DNA from: Ramlibacter sp.
GTDB lineage: Bacteria; Pseudomonadota; Gammaproteobacteria; Burkholderiales; Burkholderiaceae_C
Length of the DNA: 64,000 nucleotides
Direction: 5' to 3'
Assembly: GCA_013815685.1 (NCBI GenBank)
Contig: JACDFR010000011.1
Location: 21,927-85,926, forward strand
The notes under the pieces were generated by a model that did no database searches, was not told where the DNA came from, and saw nothing but the letters and a program-made list of their open reading frames with translations. Positions 55,076 to 64,000 of this stretch are shown piece by piece. The first letter of the stretch is position 1. Every line of letters begins with the position of its first letter. Made by a program: the position numbers and the translations under genes.

Positions 55076-56761
55076 TTATTTTTCGGAATTGTCCAGCTTT
55101 GCGCGCAGCAGGGCGCCCAGGCTCGTCGTGCCGGCATTCTCGCGAGCGGACTGCTGCGAGAGGTTCGACATCTGTTCCTGCTGGTCGGCCATGTCCTTGG
55201 CCTTGATGGACAGCTGGATGTTGCGGGTCTTGCGGTCGATGTTCACCACTACCACGGTGACTTCGTCGCCTTCCTTGAGCACGTTGCGGGCATCTTCCAC
55301 GCGGTCGCGGGAGATTTCGCTGGCGCGCAGGTAGCCCAGGATGTCCTGGCCCAGGTCGATCTCGGCGCCCTTGGGGTCGACGGTCTTGACCTTGCCCGAG
55401 ACCACGGAGCCCTTGTCGTGCACGGACACGAAGGTGGTGAACGGATCCTGGTCGAGTTGCTTGATGCCCAGGCTGATGCGCTCGCGGTCCACGTCGACGG
55501 CCAAGACGATGGCTTCGACTTCCTGGCCCTTCTTGTAGTTGCGCACGGCGGCTTCGCCGGGCTCGTTCCAGGACAGGTCGGACAGGTGCACCAGGCCGTC
55601 GATGCCGGCAGCCAGGCCGACGAACACGCCGAAGTCGGTGATCGACTTGATCGGGCCCTTGACGCGGTCGCCGCGCTTGGTGTTCTGCGCGAATTCCTGC
55701 CACGGGTTGGCCTTGCACTGCTTCATGCCCAGGCTGATGCGGCGCTTGTCTTCGTCGATCTCAAGGACCATGACTTCGACTTCGTCACCCAGCGAGACGA
55801 TCTTGGAAGGAGCGACGTTCTTGTTGGTCCAGTCCATTTCGGAGACGTGCACCAGGCCTTCGATGCCGGGCTCGAGTTCCACGAACGCGCCGTAGTCGGC
55901 GATGTTGGTGATCTTGCCGAACATGCGCGTGCCTTGCGGGTAGCGGCGGTTCACGCCCATCCACGGGTCGTCGCCCATCTGCTTCAGGCCCAGGGACACG
56001 CGGTTCTTCTCGGTATCGAACTTGAGGATCTTGGCGGTGATTTCCTGGCCGGCCTGCACCACTTCGCTCGGATGGCGCACGCGGCGCCAGGCCATGTCGG
56101 TGATGTGCAGCAGGCCGTCGATGCCGCCGAGGTCCACGAACGCACCGTATTCGGTAATGTTCTTGACGACACCACGAACAACAGAACCCTCTTTCAAAGT
56201 TTCCATCAGCTTGGCGCGCTCTTCGCCCATCGAGGCTTCGACCACGGCACGACGCGACAACACGACGTTGTTGCGCTTGCGGTCCAGCTTGATGACCTTG
56301 AATTCCAGGGTCTTGTTTTCGTACGGCGTCAAGTCCTTGATCGGACGCGTGTCGATCAGCGAACCGGGCAGGAAGGCGCGGATGCCGTTCACGAGCACCG
56401 TGAGGCCGCCCTTGACCTTGCCGCTGGTGGTGCCGGTCACGAATTCGCCGGACTCCAGCGCCTTCTCGAGGCTCATCCAGGAGGCGAGGCGCTTGGCCTT
56501 GTCGCGCGACAGGATGGTGTCGCCATAACCGTTTTCGATGGCGTCGATGGCCACCGAGACGAAATCGCCCACCTGGACTTCGATTTCGCCCTTGTCATTC
56601 TTGAACTCGTCGATCGGCACGTAGGCTTCGGACTTGAGGCCGGCGTTGACGACGACAAAGCTGTGCTCGATACGGACCACTTCGGAAGTGATCACTTCGC
56701 CGGTGCGCATTTCAGAGCGCTGCAGCGATTCTTCGAACATGGAGGCAAAAGATTCGGACAT
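55076..56761 (-). CDS. rpsA: 30S ribosomal protein S1
   Basis: 561 residues, six S1 domains. Recognisable blocks: [100 protein letters not shown] and [18 protein letters not shown]1 binds mRNA leaders and promotes initiation. It is downstream of aroA-cmk by 158 bases and upstream of ihfB, the usual order. Confidence 0.98.
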   Translation of the reverse strand: MSESFASMFEESLQRSEMRTGEVITSEVVRIEHSFVVVNAGLKSEAYVPIDEFKNDKGEIEVQVGDFVSVAIDAIENGYGDTILSRDKAKRLASWMSLEKALESGEFVTGTTSGKVKGGLTVLVNGIRAFLPGSLIDTRPIKDLTPYENKTLEFKVIKLDRKRNNVVLSRRAVVEASMGEERAKLMETLKEGSVVRGVVKNITEYGAFVDLGGIDGLLHITDMAWRRVRHPSEVVQAGQEITAKILKFDTEKNRVSLGLKQMGDDPWMGVNRRYPQGTRMFGKITNIADYGAFVELEPGIEGLVHVSEMDWTNKNVAPSKIVSLGDEVEVMVLEIDEDKRRISLGMKQCKANPWQEFAQNTKRGDRVKGPIKSITDFGVFVGLAAGIDGLVHLSDLSWNEPGEAAVRNYKKGQEVEAIVLAVDVDRERISLGIKQLDQDPFTTFVSVHDKGSVVSGKVKTVDPKGAEIDLGQDILGYLRASEISRDRVEDARNVLKEGDEVTVVVVNIDRKTRNIQLSIKAKDMADQQEQMSNLSQQSARENAGTTSLGALLRAKLDNSEK

Positions 56762-56919
56762 TCAGTTTTTCCTTGCACGTCGCACAGGTTTCCATCGGCA
56801 CTATTGCAGATGTTTTTAAGGCTGGGACGGCGTTTGCATGCGGCTCGGGCCGCGGGTTGAGTTGTCGAACCGCACTGCCTGTGCGCTGGCGCGCGAGAAG
56901 GGCCGTGCGGGCCTGGCAG

Positions 56920-58920
56920 CTATCGGGCGGACCCGAATGGCTGGTTGTCCTCCCACCACTGAAGCACCTGAGCGACCGATTCATCAACCGATTGGCTCGA
57001 GTTATCCAGTAGGAGGGCGTCCCCGGCTGGCTTCAGGGGCGCGACCGCGCGGGACGAGTCCCTTGCGTCGCGCGCTTCCAGGTCAGCGCGAAGAGCGTGG
57101 ATTGTAGTTGGAATTCCCTTTGAAATCAATTGCTTATGACGCCGCTCAGCCCGCTGGGCGGCACTGGCGGTGAGGTAGACCTTCATCTGGGCGTCCGGGA
57201 AGATCACGGTGCCCATGTCCCGACCGTCGGCGACGAGCCCTGGCAAGCGCCGGAAGCTCTGCTGAAGGGCAACCAGCGCAGTGCGGACAGCGGGAAGGGC
57301 CGACACTATGGAGGCGTTCATGCCGGCCTCTTCGGTACGGATCAGGTCGGTCACGTCCTCTCCGCCCAGACGCACGCGGTTGCCGGTGAACTTGACCGGC
57401 AGGGTCTCGGCCATCTTTCCGATGCTGTGCTCGTGGGCGGCGTCGAGCGCAAGGCCCGCCCGCACTGCCGCGAAGGCGGTGATGCGGTAGAGCGCGCCGG
57501 AGTCGAGATAGTGGTAGCCGAGCTTGCGGGCGACTTCGGACGCCAGGGTGCCCTTGCCGGAAGCGGTGGGGCCATCCACGCAGATCGCCGGTATGCGGGG
57601 CGCGGGCGTCTGCACCACCGAAAACAGGGTTTCGAAGTAATCGGGGAATGTCTTGGCGACGCATTGCGGATCTTCGATGCGTACCTGATCGCCGGCGGGA
57701 TTGAATGCCGCCAGCGAGAAGCACATTGCCATGCGATGGTCGTCGTAGGTGTGGATGCTCGCGGCCTTCCACTGCCCAGGGGGCGTAATCGTGATGAAGT
57801 CCGGCCCTTCGACGACGGCGGCACCCAGTTTACGAAGCTCGTTGGCCATGGCGGCCAGCCGGTCCGTTTCCTTGACGCGCCAGCTGGCGATGTTGCGCAG
57901 GGTGCTCGGGCCGTCCGCGTACAGCGCCATCACGGCCAGCGTCATGGCGGCGTCGGGGATATGGTTGCAGTCCATCTCGATGGCCCGCAGGGGCCACGCA
58001 CCGCGCGATATGTCCAACCCGTTCGCGCCTGCGTCGACCCGCGCGCCCATCAGGCGGGCCGCGTCGATGAAACGGATATCCCCCTGGATGGAATCCTCGC
58101 CCACACCGCAGACCCGGATCGGGCCCCCTTCAGACCGCTGCGCGGCAATCGCGCCCAGCGCCACGAAATAGCTGGCGGATGAGGCATCCGCTTCCACATG
58201 GATGCTGCCCGGCGAGCGATACGTGCTGTCTGCCGCGACGACGAATCGCTGCCAGCCGTCCCGGCGCACCGAAATGCCGAAGCGCGCCAGCAGGTCGAGC
58301 GTGATTTCTATGTAGGGCTTGGAGATCAGCTCGCCGGCCACTTCGATGGCGACGTCGCGATGCGATACCAAAGGCAGCGCCATCAGCAAGGAAGTAAGGA
58401 ACTGGCTGGAGACGTCTCCCCGGACCTGGATCAGGCCGTCGAGCTTGAGCTGGGGACGCCCGATACGCAGCGGCGGATAGCCGGGCACGCCCAGATAAGA
58501 AATCTCGCATCCCAACTGCCGCAGCGCGTCGACCAGGTCGCCGATCGGCCGCTCGTGCATGCGCGTTACGCCGCTCAATTCGAAGTCGCCTCCCATGACC
58601 GCCAACGCGGCGGTCAGGGGTCGCATGGCCGTCCCCGCGTTGCCGAGGAACAGCTTGGCGGGCGCAACCGGCGCACGTCCGCCAAGTCCGGTAATTTCTA
58701 CGTTGGTCCCGTCATGCGCCAGCCGGCAGCCCAGCGCACGCAGTGCGTCGAGCATCACCCGCGTGTCGTCGGAGTCGAGCACGCCGTTTACGATCGTGGT
58801 CCCGGCACTCAATGCCGCCAGCAGCAAAAGCCTGTTGGAGATGCTCTTGGAGCCGGGCAAGACCACGGTGCCCGCCGCGGACTCCAGCGGGGGTAGGTCC
58901 AGGAACGCGGTCGCGAACAT
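56920..58920 (-). CDS. aroA-cmk: Bifunctional EPSP synthase / cytidylate kinase (AroA-Cmk fusion)
   Basis: 666 residues. Residues 1-~437 are EPSP synthase, with [53 protein letters not shown] and [16 protein letters not shown]. Residues ~442-666 are cytidylate kinase, starting [20 protein letters not shown] with an intact P-loop, then [20 protein letters not shown] and [20 protein letters not shown]. One chain thus makes EPSP (aromatic pathway) and phosphorylates CMP/dCMP. The genes are adjacent in other Burkholderiales and the fusion is known in Comamonadaceae. The frame is clean across the joint. Confidence 0.95.
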   Translation of the reverse strand: MFATAFLDLPPLESAAGTVVLPGSKSISNRLLLLAALSAGTTIVNGVLDSDDTRVMLDALRALGCRLAHDGTNVEITGLGGRAPVAPAKLFLGNAGTAMRPLTAALAVMGGDFELSGVTRMHERPIGDLVDALRQLGCEISYLGVPGYPPLRIGRPQLKLDGLIQVRGDVSSQFLTSLLMALPLVSHRDVAIEVAGELISKPYIEITLDLLARFGISVRRDGWQRFVVAADSTYRSPGSIHVEADASSASYFVALGAIAAQRSEGGPIRVCGVGEDSIQGDIRFIDAARLMGARVDAGANGLDISRGAWPLRAIEMDCNHIPDAAMTLAVMALYADGPSTLRNIASWRVKETDRLAAMANELRKLGAAVVEGPDFITITPPGQWKAASIHTYDDHRMAMCFSLAAFNPAGDQVRIEDPQCVAKTFPDYFETLFSVVQTPAPRIPAICVDGPTASGKGTLASEVARKLGYHYLDSGALYRITAFAAVRAGLALDAAHEHSIGKMAETLPVKFTGNRVRLGGEDVTDLIRTEEAGMNASIVSALPAVRTALVALQQSFRRLPGLVADGRDMGTVIFPDAQMKVYLTASAAQRAERRHKQLISKGIPTTIHALRADLEARDARDSSRAVAPLKPAGDALLLDNSSQSVDESVAQVLQWWEDNQPFGSAR

Positions 58921-58942
58921 CAGGCCTGGAGCGGGTCGCTCG

Positions 58943-59815
58943 TCATTTCCTGGGCGTTCCCATCCGCCACTGGGCGCGGGCCTCGCTGGCCTGGGCGATG
59001 ATGTTTTCGAGCGCTTCGACGTCGCCGTTCTCGATCATCGCTTCCATGGCCTGCAACGTGCTTTGGAACAGCTTGGACTGCGCCAGCAATTCCTGGCGGT
59101 TTGCCATCAGGACGTCCCGCCACATCTTGGGTTCGCTCGCCGCGATTCGGGTGAAGTCGCGGAAACCAGGGCCGGCCAGGGAAAGGTAGTCTTTTCCCGG
59201 CGGCTGCGACGTGATCGCGTTGATGAGCGCGAAAGCGATGAGGTGGGGCAGGTGGCTTACCGCGGCGAAGGCCGCGTCGTGAGCCTCCGGCGTCATCTTC
59301 AGGACCTGGCAACCCAGCCCCTCCCAGACCTGGATCGCTTTCGCGGATTGCGTGGCATGTGTCCTGTCGATCGGGGTCAGGATGACCTGCTTGCCTGTGT
59401 AGAGGTCGGGGTCGGCGTGCTCGACGCCGGACACTTCCTTGCCGGTGATGGGATGACAGGGAACGAAAGCGCCGATGTGATCGCGCAGCACCCGCCGGGC
59501 CGAATCAATGACGTCTCTCTTGGTCGATCCTACATCCATGATGAGCATGTCGTGGGTGACCAGGTGCCGTATGGCCTTCAGCGTGGCTTCGGTCGCCGCC
59601 ACGGGTACAGCGAGCAAGACGATGTCGGCGCCCGAAACTGCCAGCAGAGCCGACGGCGCCTCGACATCGATCACTCCCATGGAAAGCGCGCGCTGCGTGG
59701 TGGACGGGGACTTGCTGTAGCCGACCACCCGCTTGACCAGGCCGGCACGCTTGAGCGCCAATGCAAAAGAGCCTCCCATGAGGCCACAGCCGATCAGGCC
59801 GAGTTGTTCAAACAT
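58943..59815 (-). CDS. tyrA: Prephenate dehydrogenase
   Basis: 290 residues. NAD(P)-binding start [20 protein letters not shown], substrate-binding [20 protein letters not shown] and [20 protein letters not shown], and [15 protein letters not shown]. It converts prephenate (or arogenate) to hydroxyphenylpyruvate for tyrosine. There is no chorismate mutase domain, as mutase is supplied by PheA. It follows pheA after 4 bases and precedes aroA-cmk by 22. Confidence 0.94.
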   Translation of the reverse strand: MFEQLGLIGCGLMGGSFALALKRAGLVKRVVGYSKSPSTTQRALSMGVIDVEAPSALLAVSGADIVLLAVPVAATEATLKAIRHLVTHDMLIMDVGSTKRDVIDSARRVLRDHIGAFVPCHPITGKEVSGVEHADPDLYTGKQVILTPIDRTHATQSAKAIQVWEGLGCQVLKMTPEAHDAAFAAVSHLPHLIAFALINAITSQPPGKDYLSLAGPGFRDFTRIAASEPKMWRDVLMANRQELLAQSKLFQSTLQAMEAMIENGDVEALENIIAQASEARAQWRMGTPRK

Positions 59816-59819
59816 GTGA

Positions 59820-60902
59820 TCAGTCGCCCATCGGGTAGGTCCCGAGCACCTTGTAGAACGCGCAGAGGGATTGCAAGTCCTTCAGCGCGGCGGCGACGTG
59901 CGGCTGCGTGGGATGGCCCTGCACGTCGATATAGAAATAATATTCCCATTGCCCGGACCGGGCCGGCCTGGATTCGAACCGGGTCATCGAGACGCCATGC
60001 CGCTTGAGCGGCACCAGGATGTCATGCACCGCTCCCGGCTTGTTGGGCACGGAAACCACCAGGCTCACGCAGTCCCGCCCCGAGGCCTGCGGCGCTTGCA
60101 GGGTCTGCGGCAGGCAGACGACCGCGAATCGCGTGCGGTTGAAAGCATCGTCCTGGACGGCGTGGGCCGCCACATGCAGCCCGAACTCCCTGCCGGCGCG
60201 TTCGCCGGCGATGCCTGCCCATGACGCGTTCGTGGCCGCCAGCCGGGCGCCCTCCGCATTGCTGGACACCGCCCGGCGCTCGGCCTGGGGCAAGTGCTTG
60301 TTCAGCCAGGCCTGGCACTGCGCCAGCGCCTGCGGATGGGCCAATACGACCTCGATGCCCTCCAGCGAGCCGGACAGGCGCAGCAGGTGGTGGCGCACCA
60401 GGAGGCTCACTTCGCCAACGATATGAAGCGGCGAATGCAGCAGCAGGTCCAGCGACCGGGTGACCACGCCTTCGCTGTTGTTTTCCACCGGCACGACGCC
60501 GAAGTCGGCAGTGCCCGCGGTCGCGGCATGGAACACCTCGTCGAAATTCACGCAGGGAACGGGCTCGATGCTGGAGCCGAAGAATTGCACAGCAGCCTGC
60601 TCGCTGAAGGTGCCGGCCGGGCCGAGAAAAGCGACGCGCTGCGGCGCTTCGAGCGCCCGGCAGGCAGACATGATCTCGCGCCAGATGGTCGCAACATTGC
60701 CGTCTTTCAGCGGTCCGGGATTGGCAGCCTGCAAACCATTGATCACCTGGGCCTCGCGCTCCGGCCGGAAAACCGCCGAGCCCTCCGCGCGCTTCAGGTT
60801 CCCGATTTCGTTGGCCAGGGCCGCGCGGCGGTTCAGGCTAGCCAGCAGCTGGCGGTCGGTGGCATCGATCTCCGCGCGCAACTGGGCCAGGTCCATTTTC
60901 AT
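59820..60902 (-). CDS. pheA: P-protein: chorismate mutase / prephenate dehydratase
   Basis: 360 residues. Chorismate mutase AroQ (1-85; [20 protein letters not shown]), prephenate dehydratase (~92-270; [49 protein letters not shown] with catalytic Thr-Arg-Phe) and ACT regulatory domain (~278-355; [20 protein letters not shown], then [18 protein letters not shown]). It makes phenylpyruvate and is fed back by Phe through the ACT domain. ATG 60902 overlaps the gyrA stop by 4 bases. Confidence 0.95.
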   Translation of the reverse strand: MKMDLAQLRAEIDATDRQLLASLNRRAALANEIGNLKRAEGSAVFRPEREAQVINGLQAANPGPLKDGNVATIWREIMSACRALEAPQRVAFLGPAGTFSEQAAVQFFGSSIEPVPCVNFDEVFHAATAGTADFGVVPVENNSEGVVTRSLDLLLHSPLHIVGEVSLLVRHHLLRLSGSLEGIEVVLAHPQALAQCQAWLNKHLPQAERRAVSSNAEGARLAATNASWAGIAGERAGREFGLHVAAHAVQDDAFNRTRFAVVCLPQTLQAPQASGRDCVSLVVSVPNKPGAVHDILVPLKRHGVSMTRFESRPARSGQWEYYFYIDVQGHPTQPHVAAALKDLQSLCAFYKVLGTYPMGD

Positions 60903-63532
60903 GCCGGCTCGTCGTTGCCGGCCGATTCGTCCTCGTCCTCGGCCGCCTGGGCGTCGTTCTCCACGATGCGCTGCAAGCCGCTCAGCTTGGAGCCCTCGTC
61001 CAGGCCGATCAGCGTGACGCCCTGCGTCGCTCGCCCAAGCTCCCGGATTTCGCTGACGCGGGTGCGAACCAGAACCCCCTTGTCCGTGATAAGCATGATT
61101 TCGTCGTCGGCATGCACCAGCGTGGCGGCGACCACCTTGCCGTTGCGCTCGCTTTGCTGAATGGCGATCATGCCCTTGGTGCCGCGTCCATGGCGGGTGT
61201 ATTCGGTGATGCTGGTGCGCTTGCCGTATCCGTGGGTGGTCGCGGTGAGCACGCTTTGCTGTTCATCCTCGGCCACAAGCATGGCGATGACGCCCTGGCC
61301 GTCGTCCAGCATCATGCCGCGCACGCCGCGGGCATTGCGGCCCATCGGCCGCACGTCGTTCTCGTCGAAGCGCACTGCCTTGCCGCCGTCGGAAAACAGC
61401 ATGACGTCATGCTTGCCGTCGGTCAGGGCCGCGCCGATCAGGTAATCGCCGTCGTCGAGGTCGACGGCGATGATGCCGGCCTTGCGGGGATTGCTGAATT
61501 CATCCAGGGCGGTTTTCTTGACCGTGCCCATGGATGTGGACATGAACACATAGTGGTCCTCGGGGAAGCTTCGGAATTCACCGGTCAGCGGCAGCACCAC
61601 ATTGATCTTCTCGCCCTCGGCCAAAGGGAACATGTTGACGATGGGCCGCCCGCGCGACCCGCGTGAGCCCGCGGGCACTTCCCAGACCTTGAGCCAGTAG
61701 AGCCGGCCACGGTTGGAGAAGCACAGGATGTAGTCGTGGGTGTTGGCGATGAAGAGCTGGTCGATCCAGTCGTCTTCCTTGGTGGCTGTCGCCTGCTTGC
61801 CGCGGCCGCCGCGCTTTTGCGCCCGGTATTCGGACAACGGCTGGCTTTTGATGTAACCCGAATGGGAGAGCGTCACCACCATGTCGGTGGGAGTGATCAG
61901 GTCTTCGGTCGCGAGATCCTGGGCATTGTGTTCGACCAGGCTGCGGCGGGCGCCCAGCTTGGTCTGGCCAAACTCCTGCTTCACCGAGGCGAGCTCGTCG
62001 CTGATGATCGTGGAGACGCGCGCCGGCTTGGACAGGATGTCCAGCAGATCCTCGATCTCGGCCATCACGTCCTTGTACTCGGCGACGATCTTGTCCTGCT
62101 CGAGGCCCGTCAGGCGTTGCAGGCGCATCTGCAGGATTTCCTGCGCCTGGGTATCCGACAAGCGATACAGCCCGTCTTGTCCCATGCCGAACTCGCGCTC
62201 CAGCCCGTCGGGGCGGTAGTCGTCGGCATTGACGACGCCGCCGTCGGTACGCGCGCGAGTGAGCATTTCGCGCACCAGCTGGCTGTTCCAGCGACGGCTC
62301 ATCAGTTCGGCCTTGGCGACCGGCGGCGTCGGCGCGTTGCGGATGATGGCGATGAAGTCGTCGATGTTGGCCAGCGCGATGGCCAGGCCTTCGAGCACAT
62401 GCCCGCGCTCGCGCGCCTTGCGCAGGGCGAAAACGGTACGCCGCGTGACGACTTCGCGGCGGTGCTGGAGAAAGACCTGAATGAGGTCTTTGAGCGTACA
62501 CAGTCGGGGCTGGCCATCGATCAGGGCCACCATGTTGATCCCGAACGTGTCCTGCAGCTGCGTTTGCTTATAAAGATTGTTCAGTACGACTTCGGGTACT
62601 TCACCGCGCTTCAGTTCGATCACCAGGCGCATGCCCGACTTGTCGCTTTCGTCCTGGATGTGGCTGATGCCCTCGATCTTCTTTTCATTGACCAGTTCGG
62701 CCATGCGCTCCTGGAGCGTCTTCTTGTTCACCTGATAGGGCAGCTCATCGACGATGATGGCTTGGCGCTGGCCCTTGTCGATGTCCTCGAAGTGGCACTT
62801 CGCCCGCATGACGACCTTGCCCCGGCCGGTGCGGTAGCCCTCCTTGACGCCATTGATGCCATAAATGATGCCTGCCGTGGGAAAGTCCGGCGCCGGGACG
62901 ATCTCCATCAGCTCGTCGATGCTGGCCTCGGGGTTGCGCAGCAGGTGCAGGCACGCGTCGACCACCTCGTTCAGGTTGTGCGGCGGGATATTGGTGGCCA
63001 TGCCCACCGCGATACCGCCCGAGCCGTTGACCAGGAGATTGGGCAGCTTGGAGGGCAGGACCAGCGGCTCTTTCTCGCTGCCGTCGTAGTTGGGCCCGAA
63101 ATCGACGGTCTCATTGTCGATGTCGGCGAGCATCTCGTGCGCGATCTTGGCCAGCCGGATCTCGGTATACCGCATGGCGGCCGCGTTGTCGCCGTCCACC
63201 GAGCCGAAGTTGCCCTGGCCATCCACAAGCATGTGGCGCATCGAGAAATCCTGCGCCAGGCGCACGATGGTGTCGTACACCGACTGGTCGCCGTGCGGGT
63301 GGTACTTGCCGATCACGTCGCCCACGATACGGGCCGACTTCTTGTAAGGCCGGTTCCAGTCGTTATTGAGTTCGTGCATGGCAAACAGCACGCGCCGATG
63401 TACGGGCTTGAGGCCATCGCGCGCATCCGGCAGCGCCCGTCCGACGATCACGCTCATGGCGTAGTCGAGGTAGCTGCGCCGCATTTCCTCTTCAAGACTG
63501 ATGGGCAGGGTTTCTTTGGCGAATTGGGTCAT
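60899..63532 (-). CDS. gyrA: DNA gyrase subunit A
   Basis: 877 residues, full length. The breakage-reunion domain has the catalytic Tyr-122 in [14 protein letters not shown]. The quinolone-resistance region reads [16 protein letters not shown], with Gln at position 83 (Ser in E. coli) and Asp at 87. C-terminal pinwheel with GyrA-box QKRGGRGKQ and an acidic tail. It introduces negative supercoils with GyrB. It is at the upstream end of the minus-strand block and divergent from ompA. Confidence 0.97.
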   Translation of the reverse strand: MTQFAKETLPISLEEEMRRSYLDYAMSVIVGRALPDARDGLKPVHRRVLFAMHELNNDWNRPYKKSARIVGDVIGKYHPHGDQSVYDTIVRLAQDFSMRHMLVDGQGNFGSVDGDNAAAMRYTEIRLAKIAHEMLADIDNETVDFGPNYDGSEKEPLVLPSKLPNLLVNGSGGIAVGMATNIPPHNLNEVVDACLHLLRNPEASIDELMEIVPAPDFPTAGIIYGINGVKEGYRTGRGKVVMRAKCHFEDIDKGQRQAIIVDELPYQVNKKTLQERMAELVNEKKIEGISHIQDESDKSGMRLVIELKRGEVPEVVLNNLYKQTQLQDTFGINMVALIDGQPRLCTLKDLIQVFLQHRREVVTRRTVFALRKARERGHVLEGLAIALANIDDFIAIIRNAPTPPVAKAELMSRRWNSQLVREMLTRARTDGGVVNADDYRPDGLEREFGMGQDGLYRLSDTQAQEILQMRLQRLTGLEQDKIVAEYKDVMAEIEDLLDILSKPARVSTIISDELASVKQEFGQTKLGARRSLVEHNAQDLATEDLITPTDMVVTLSHSGYIKSQPLSEYRAQKRGGRGKQATATKEDDWIDQLFIANTHDYILCFSNRGRLYWLKVWEVPAGSRGSRGRPIVNMFPLAEGEKINVVLPLTGEFRSFPEDHYVFMSTSMGTVKKTALDEFSNPRKAGIIAVDLDDGDYLIGAALTDGKHDVMLFSDGGKAVRFDENDVRPMGRNARGVRGMMLDDGQGVIAMLVAEDEQQSVLTATTHGYGKRTSITEYTRHGRGTKGMIAIQQSERNGKVVAATLVHADDEIMLITDKGVLVRTRVSEIRELGRATQGVTLIGLDEGSKLSGLQRIVENDAQAAEDEDESAGNDEPA

Positions 63533-63711
63533 GAGGAAGGGGGCTGCGACGGCGCGAAGCCTTTGATTTTACGTTGAAGGACCCTGTCGCTAAGCCGCAA
63601 CAAAACAGCCTTATTGAGGTTTTGTCCTACGTGGACGGCAAAGCTTGTGAAGGACGTGTGGCACAATAAGTTTGACGCTTTTGGTGATGGTCACCTTAAA
63701 CGTAGTGTTTA

Positions 63712-63733
63712 CGCAGCGCGGCTGCGGCTTTTT
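63712..63733 (+). promoter_or_regulatory. Hairpin with T-run in the ompA leader
   Basis: CGCAGC/GCTGCG stem (63712-63717 with 63721-63726), 3-base loop, then GCTTTTT, just before the AAGAGGAG ribosome site. Could attenuate transcription or stabilise the mRNA 5' end. The 63533-63711 stretch before it is AT-richer and presumably holds the gyrA and ompA promoters; boxes are not assigned. Confidence 0.45.
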
Positions 63734-63749
63734 CCCCAAGAGGAGAACC

Positions 63750-64000
63750 ATGAAGAAACTGAATAAAGTGGCGCTGTTGTTCGCTGCCGCTGCGCTGGCA
63801 ACCGCTGCAGGTGCGCAAACTCGTGTGACGGCAGCCGACGGCGGCAACCGCATCGACAACTGGCAGAACGGCTCTGGTGAGCTGGTCTGGAAGAACGGCA
63901 CCAACGAACTGTGCTGGCGCAATGCCTTCTGGACGCCCGCAACGGCCGCCAAGGGCTGCGATGGCGCTCTGGTCGCCGCCGCGCCCGCACCTGCCCCGGC
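63750..64000 (+). CDS. ompA: OmpA-family outer-membrane protein (N-terminal part, runs off window)
   Basis: The first 83 codons. The signal peptide MKKLNKVALLFAAAALATAA with cleavage after AGAQ, then TRVTAADGGNRIDNWQNGSG and LVWKNGTNELCWRNAFWTPA, the conserved start of Burkholderiales OmpA-like proteins, and the beginning of an Ala/Pro linker. The C-terminal peptidoglycan-binding OmpA domain is outside the window. AAGAGGAG precedes ATG 63750. It is divergent from gyrA, as in related genomes. Confidence 0.9.
   Translation, partial: MKKLNKVALLFAAAALATAAGAQTRVTAADGGNRIDNWQNGSGELVWKNGTNELCWRNAFWTPATAAKGCDGALVAAAPAPAP

Noticed and set aside
61736..63577. A 613-codon plus-strand frame opposite gyrA
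   Set aside because: Antisense shadow; no domain and no start signal.
63624..63631. GTCCTACG upstream of ompA as a further two-block site
   Set aside because: The second block CCGACR is missing at 15-18 bases, so only half of the motif is present.
1..64000. CRISPR arrays, tRNA or rRNA genes, insertion sequences, phage attachment sites
   Set aside because: No regularly spaced direct repeats, no cloverleaf-like sequence, no transposase or integrase frame and no terminal inverted repeats were seen by reading; a tRNA or IS search was not run.

Overview
The window (about 65% GC, dense, short intergenic gaps) looks like the chromosome of a member of the Burkholderiales, most likely Comamonadaceae (Variovorax/Ramlibacter/Polaromonas-like). 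This rests on the fused aroA-cmk gene, the BPSS1780-type membrane protein, the thrB-DUF2782-polA order, a Burkholderiales-type OmpA next to gyrA, and several TRAP transporters. The genus is an inference; no rRNA or other marker was available. No tRNA, rRNA, CRISPR array, insertion sequence or phage gene was seen.

Layout. 1-6.6 kb: the uvrD 3' end, an IclR remnant, a FecR-domain protein, a BPSS1780 membrane protein, thrB, a DUF2782 protein and polA. 6.6-10.0 kb: a PAS histidine kinase divergent from a frameshifted Crp/Fnr regulator, an I78 inhibitor lipoprotein, a TadC stub and a LuxR-type response regulator carrying two compensating indels. 10.0-11.2 kb: a tautomerase and a ZIP metal transporter. 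11.2-21.4 kb: a stress-like accessory island with four small disordered proteins or a Ser/Gly-rich lipoprotein, two DUF4142 proteins, a DUF4019 protein, a tyrosine phosphatase, a cardiolipin-synthase-like PLD plus a decayed tandem copy, a PEP-mutase-like enzyme, a membrane-anchored hydrolase and a Na+/H+ antiporter. Four genes in this island are preceded by the same two-block motif, GTCCTACA-N15/17-CCGAC(A/G), which looks like a promoter of an alternative sigma factor.

21.4-29.2 kb: an FAD monooxygenase, a mercaptopyruvate sulfurtransferase, an EamA exporter coupled to a leuD stub, a Rieske oxygenase, then xseB-ispA-dxs (isoprenoid precursors). 29.3-36.7 kb: three paralogous TakP/DctP-type TRAP binding proteins, a NhaD-like antiporter and one dctQM pair. 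36.8-41.5 kb: a SenA/EgtB-like protein lacking one predicted iron ligand, and a tungstate-type ABC transporter (tupBCA) with a divergent ModE/PBP regulator. 41.5-50.6 kb: a second TRAP system (two DctP genes, one frameshifted, plus dctQM), an Asp/Glu racemase-family protein, a MarR-type regulator and a fused HyuA-HyuB/5-oxoprolinase, probably one uptake and catabolism locus.

50.6-64.0 kb: conserved core on the minus strand, read as gyrA, pheA, tyrA, aroA-cmk, rpsA, ihfB, lapA, lapB, hldE1, hldD, comEA-like; ompA starts divergently from gyrA and runs off the end.

Several accessory genes (Crp-like, response regulator, second PLD, third DctP) carry single-base indels while the core genes are intact. 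Recent pseudogenization and assembly error both fit; raw reads would decide.
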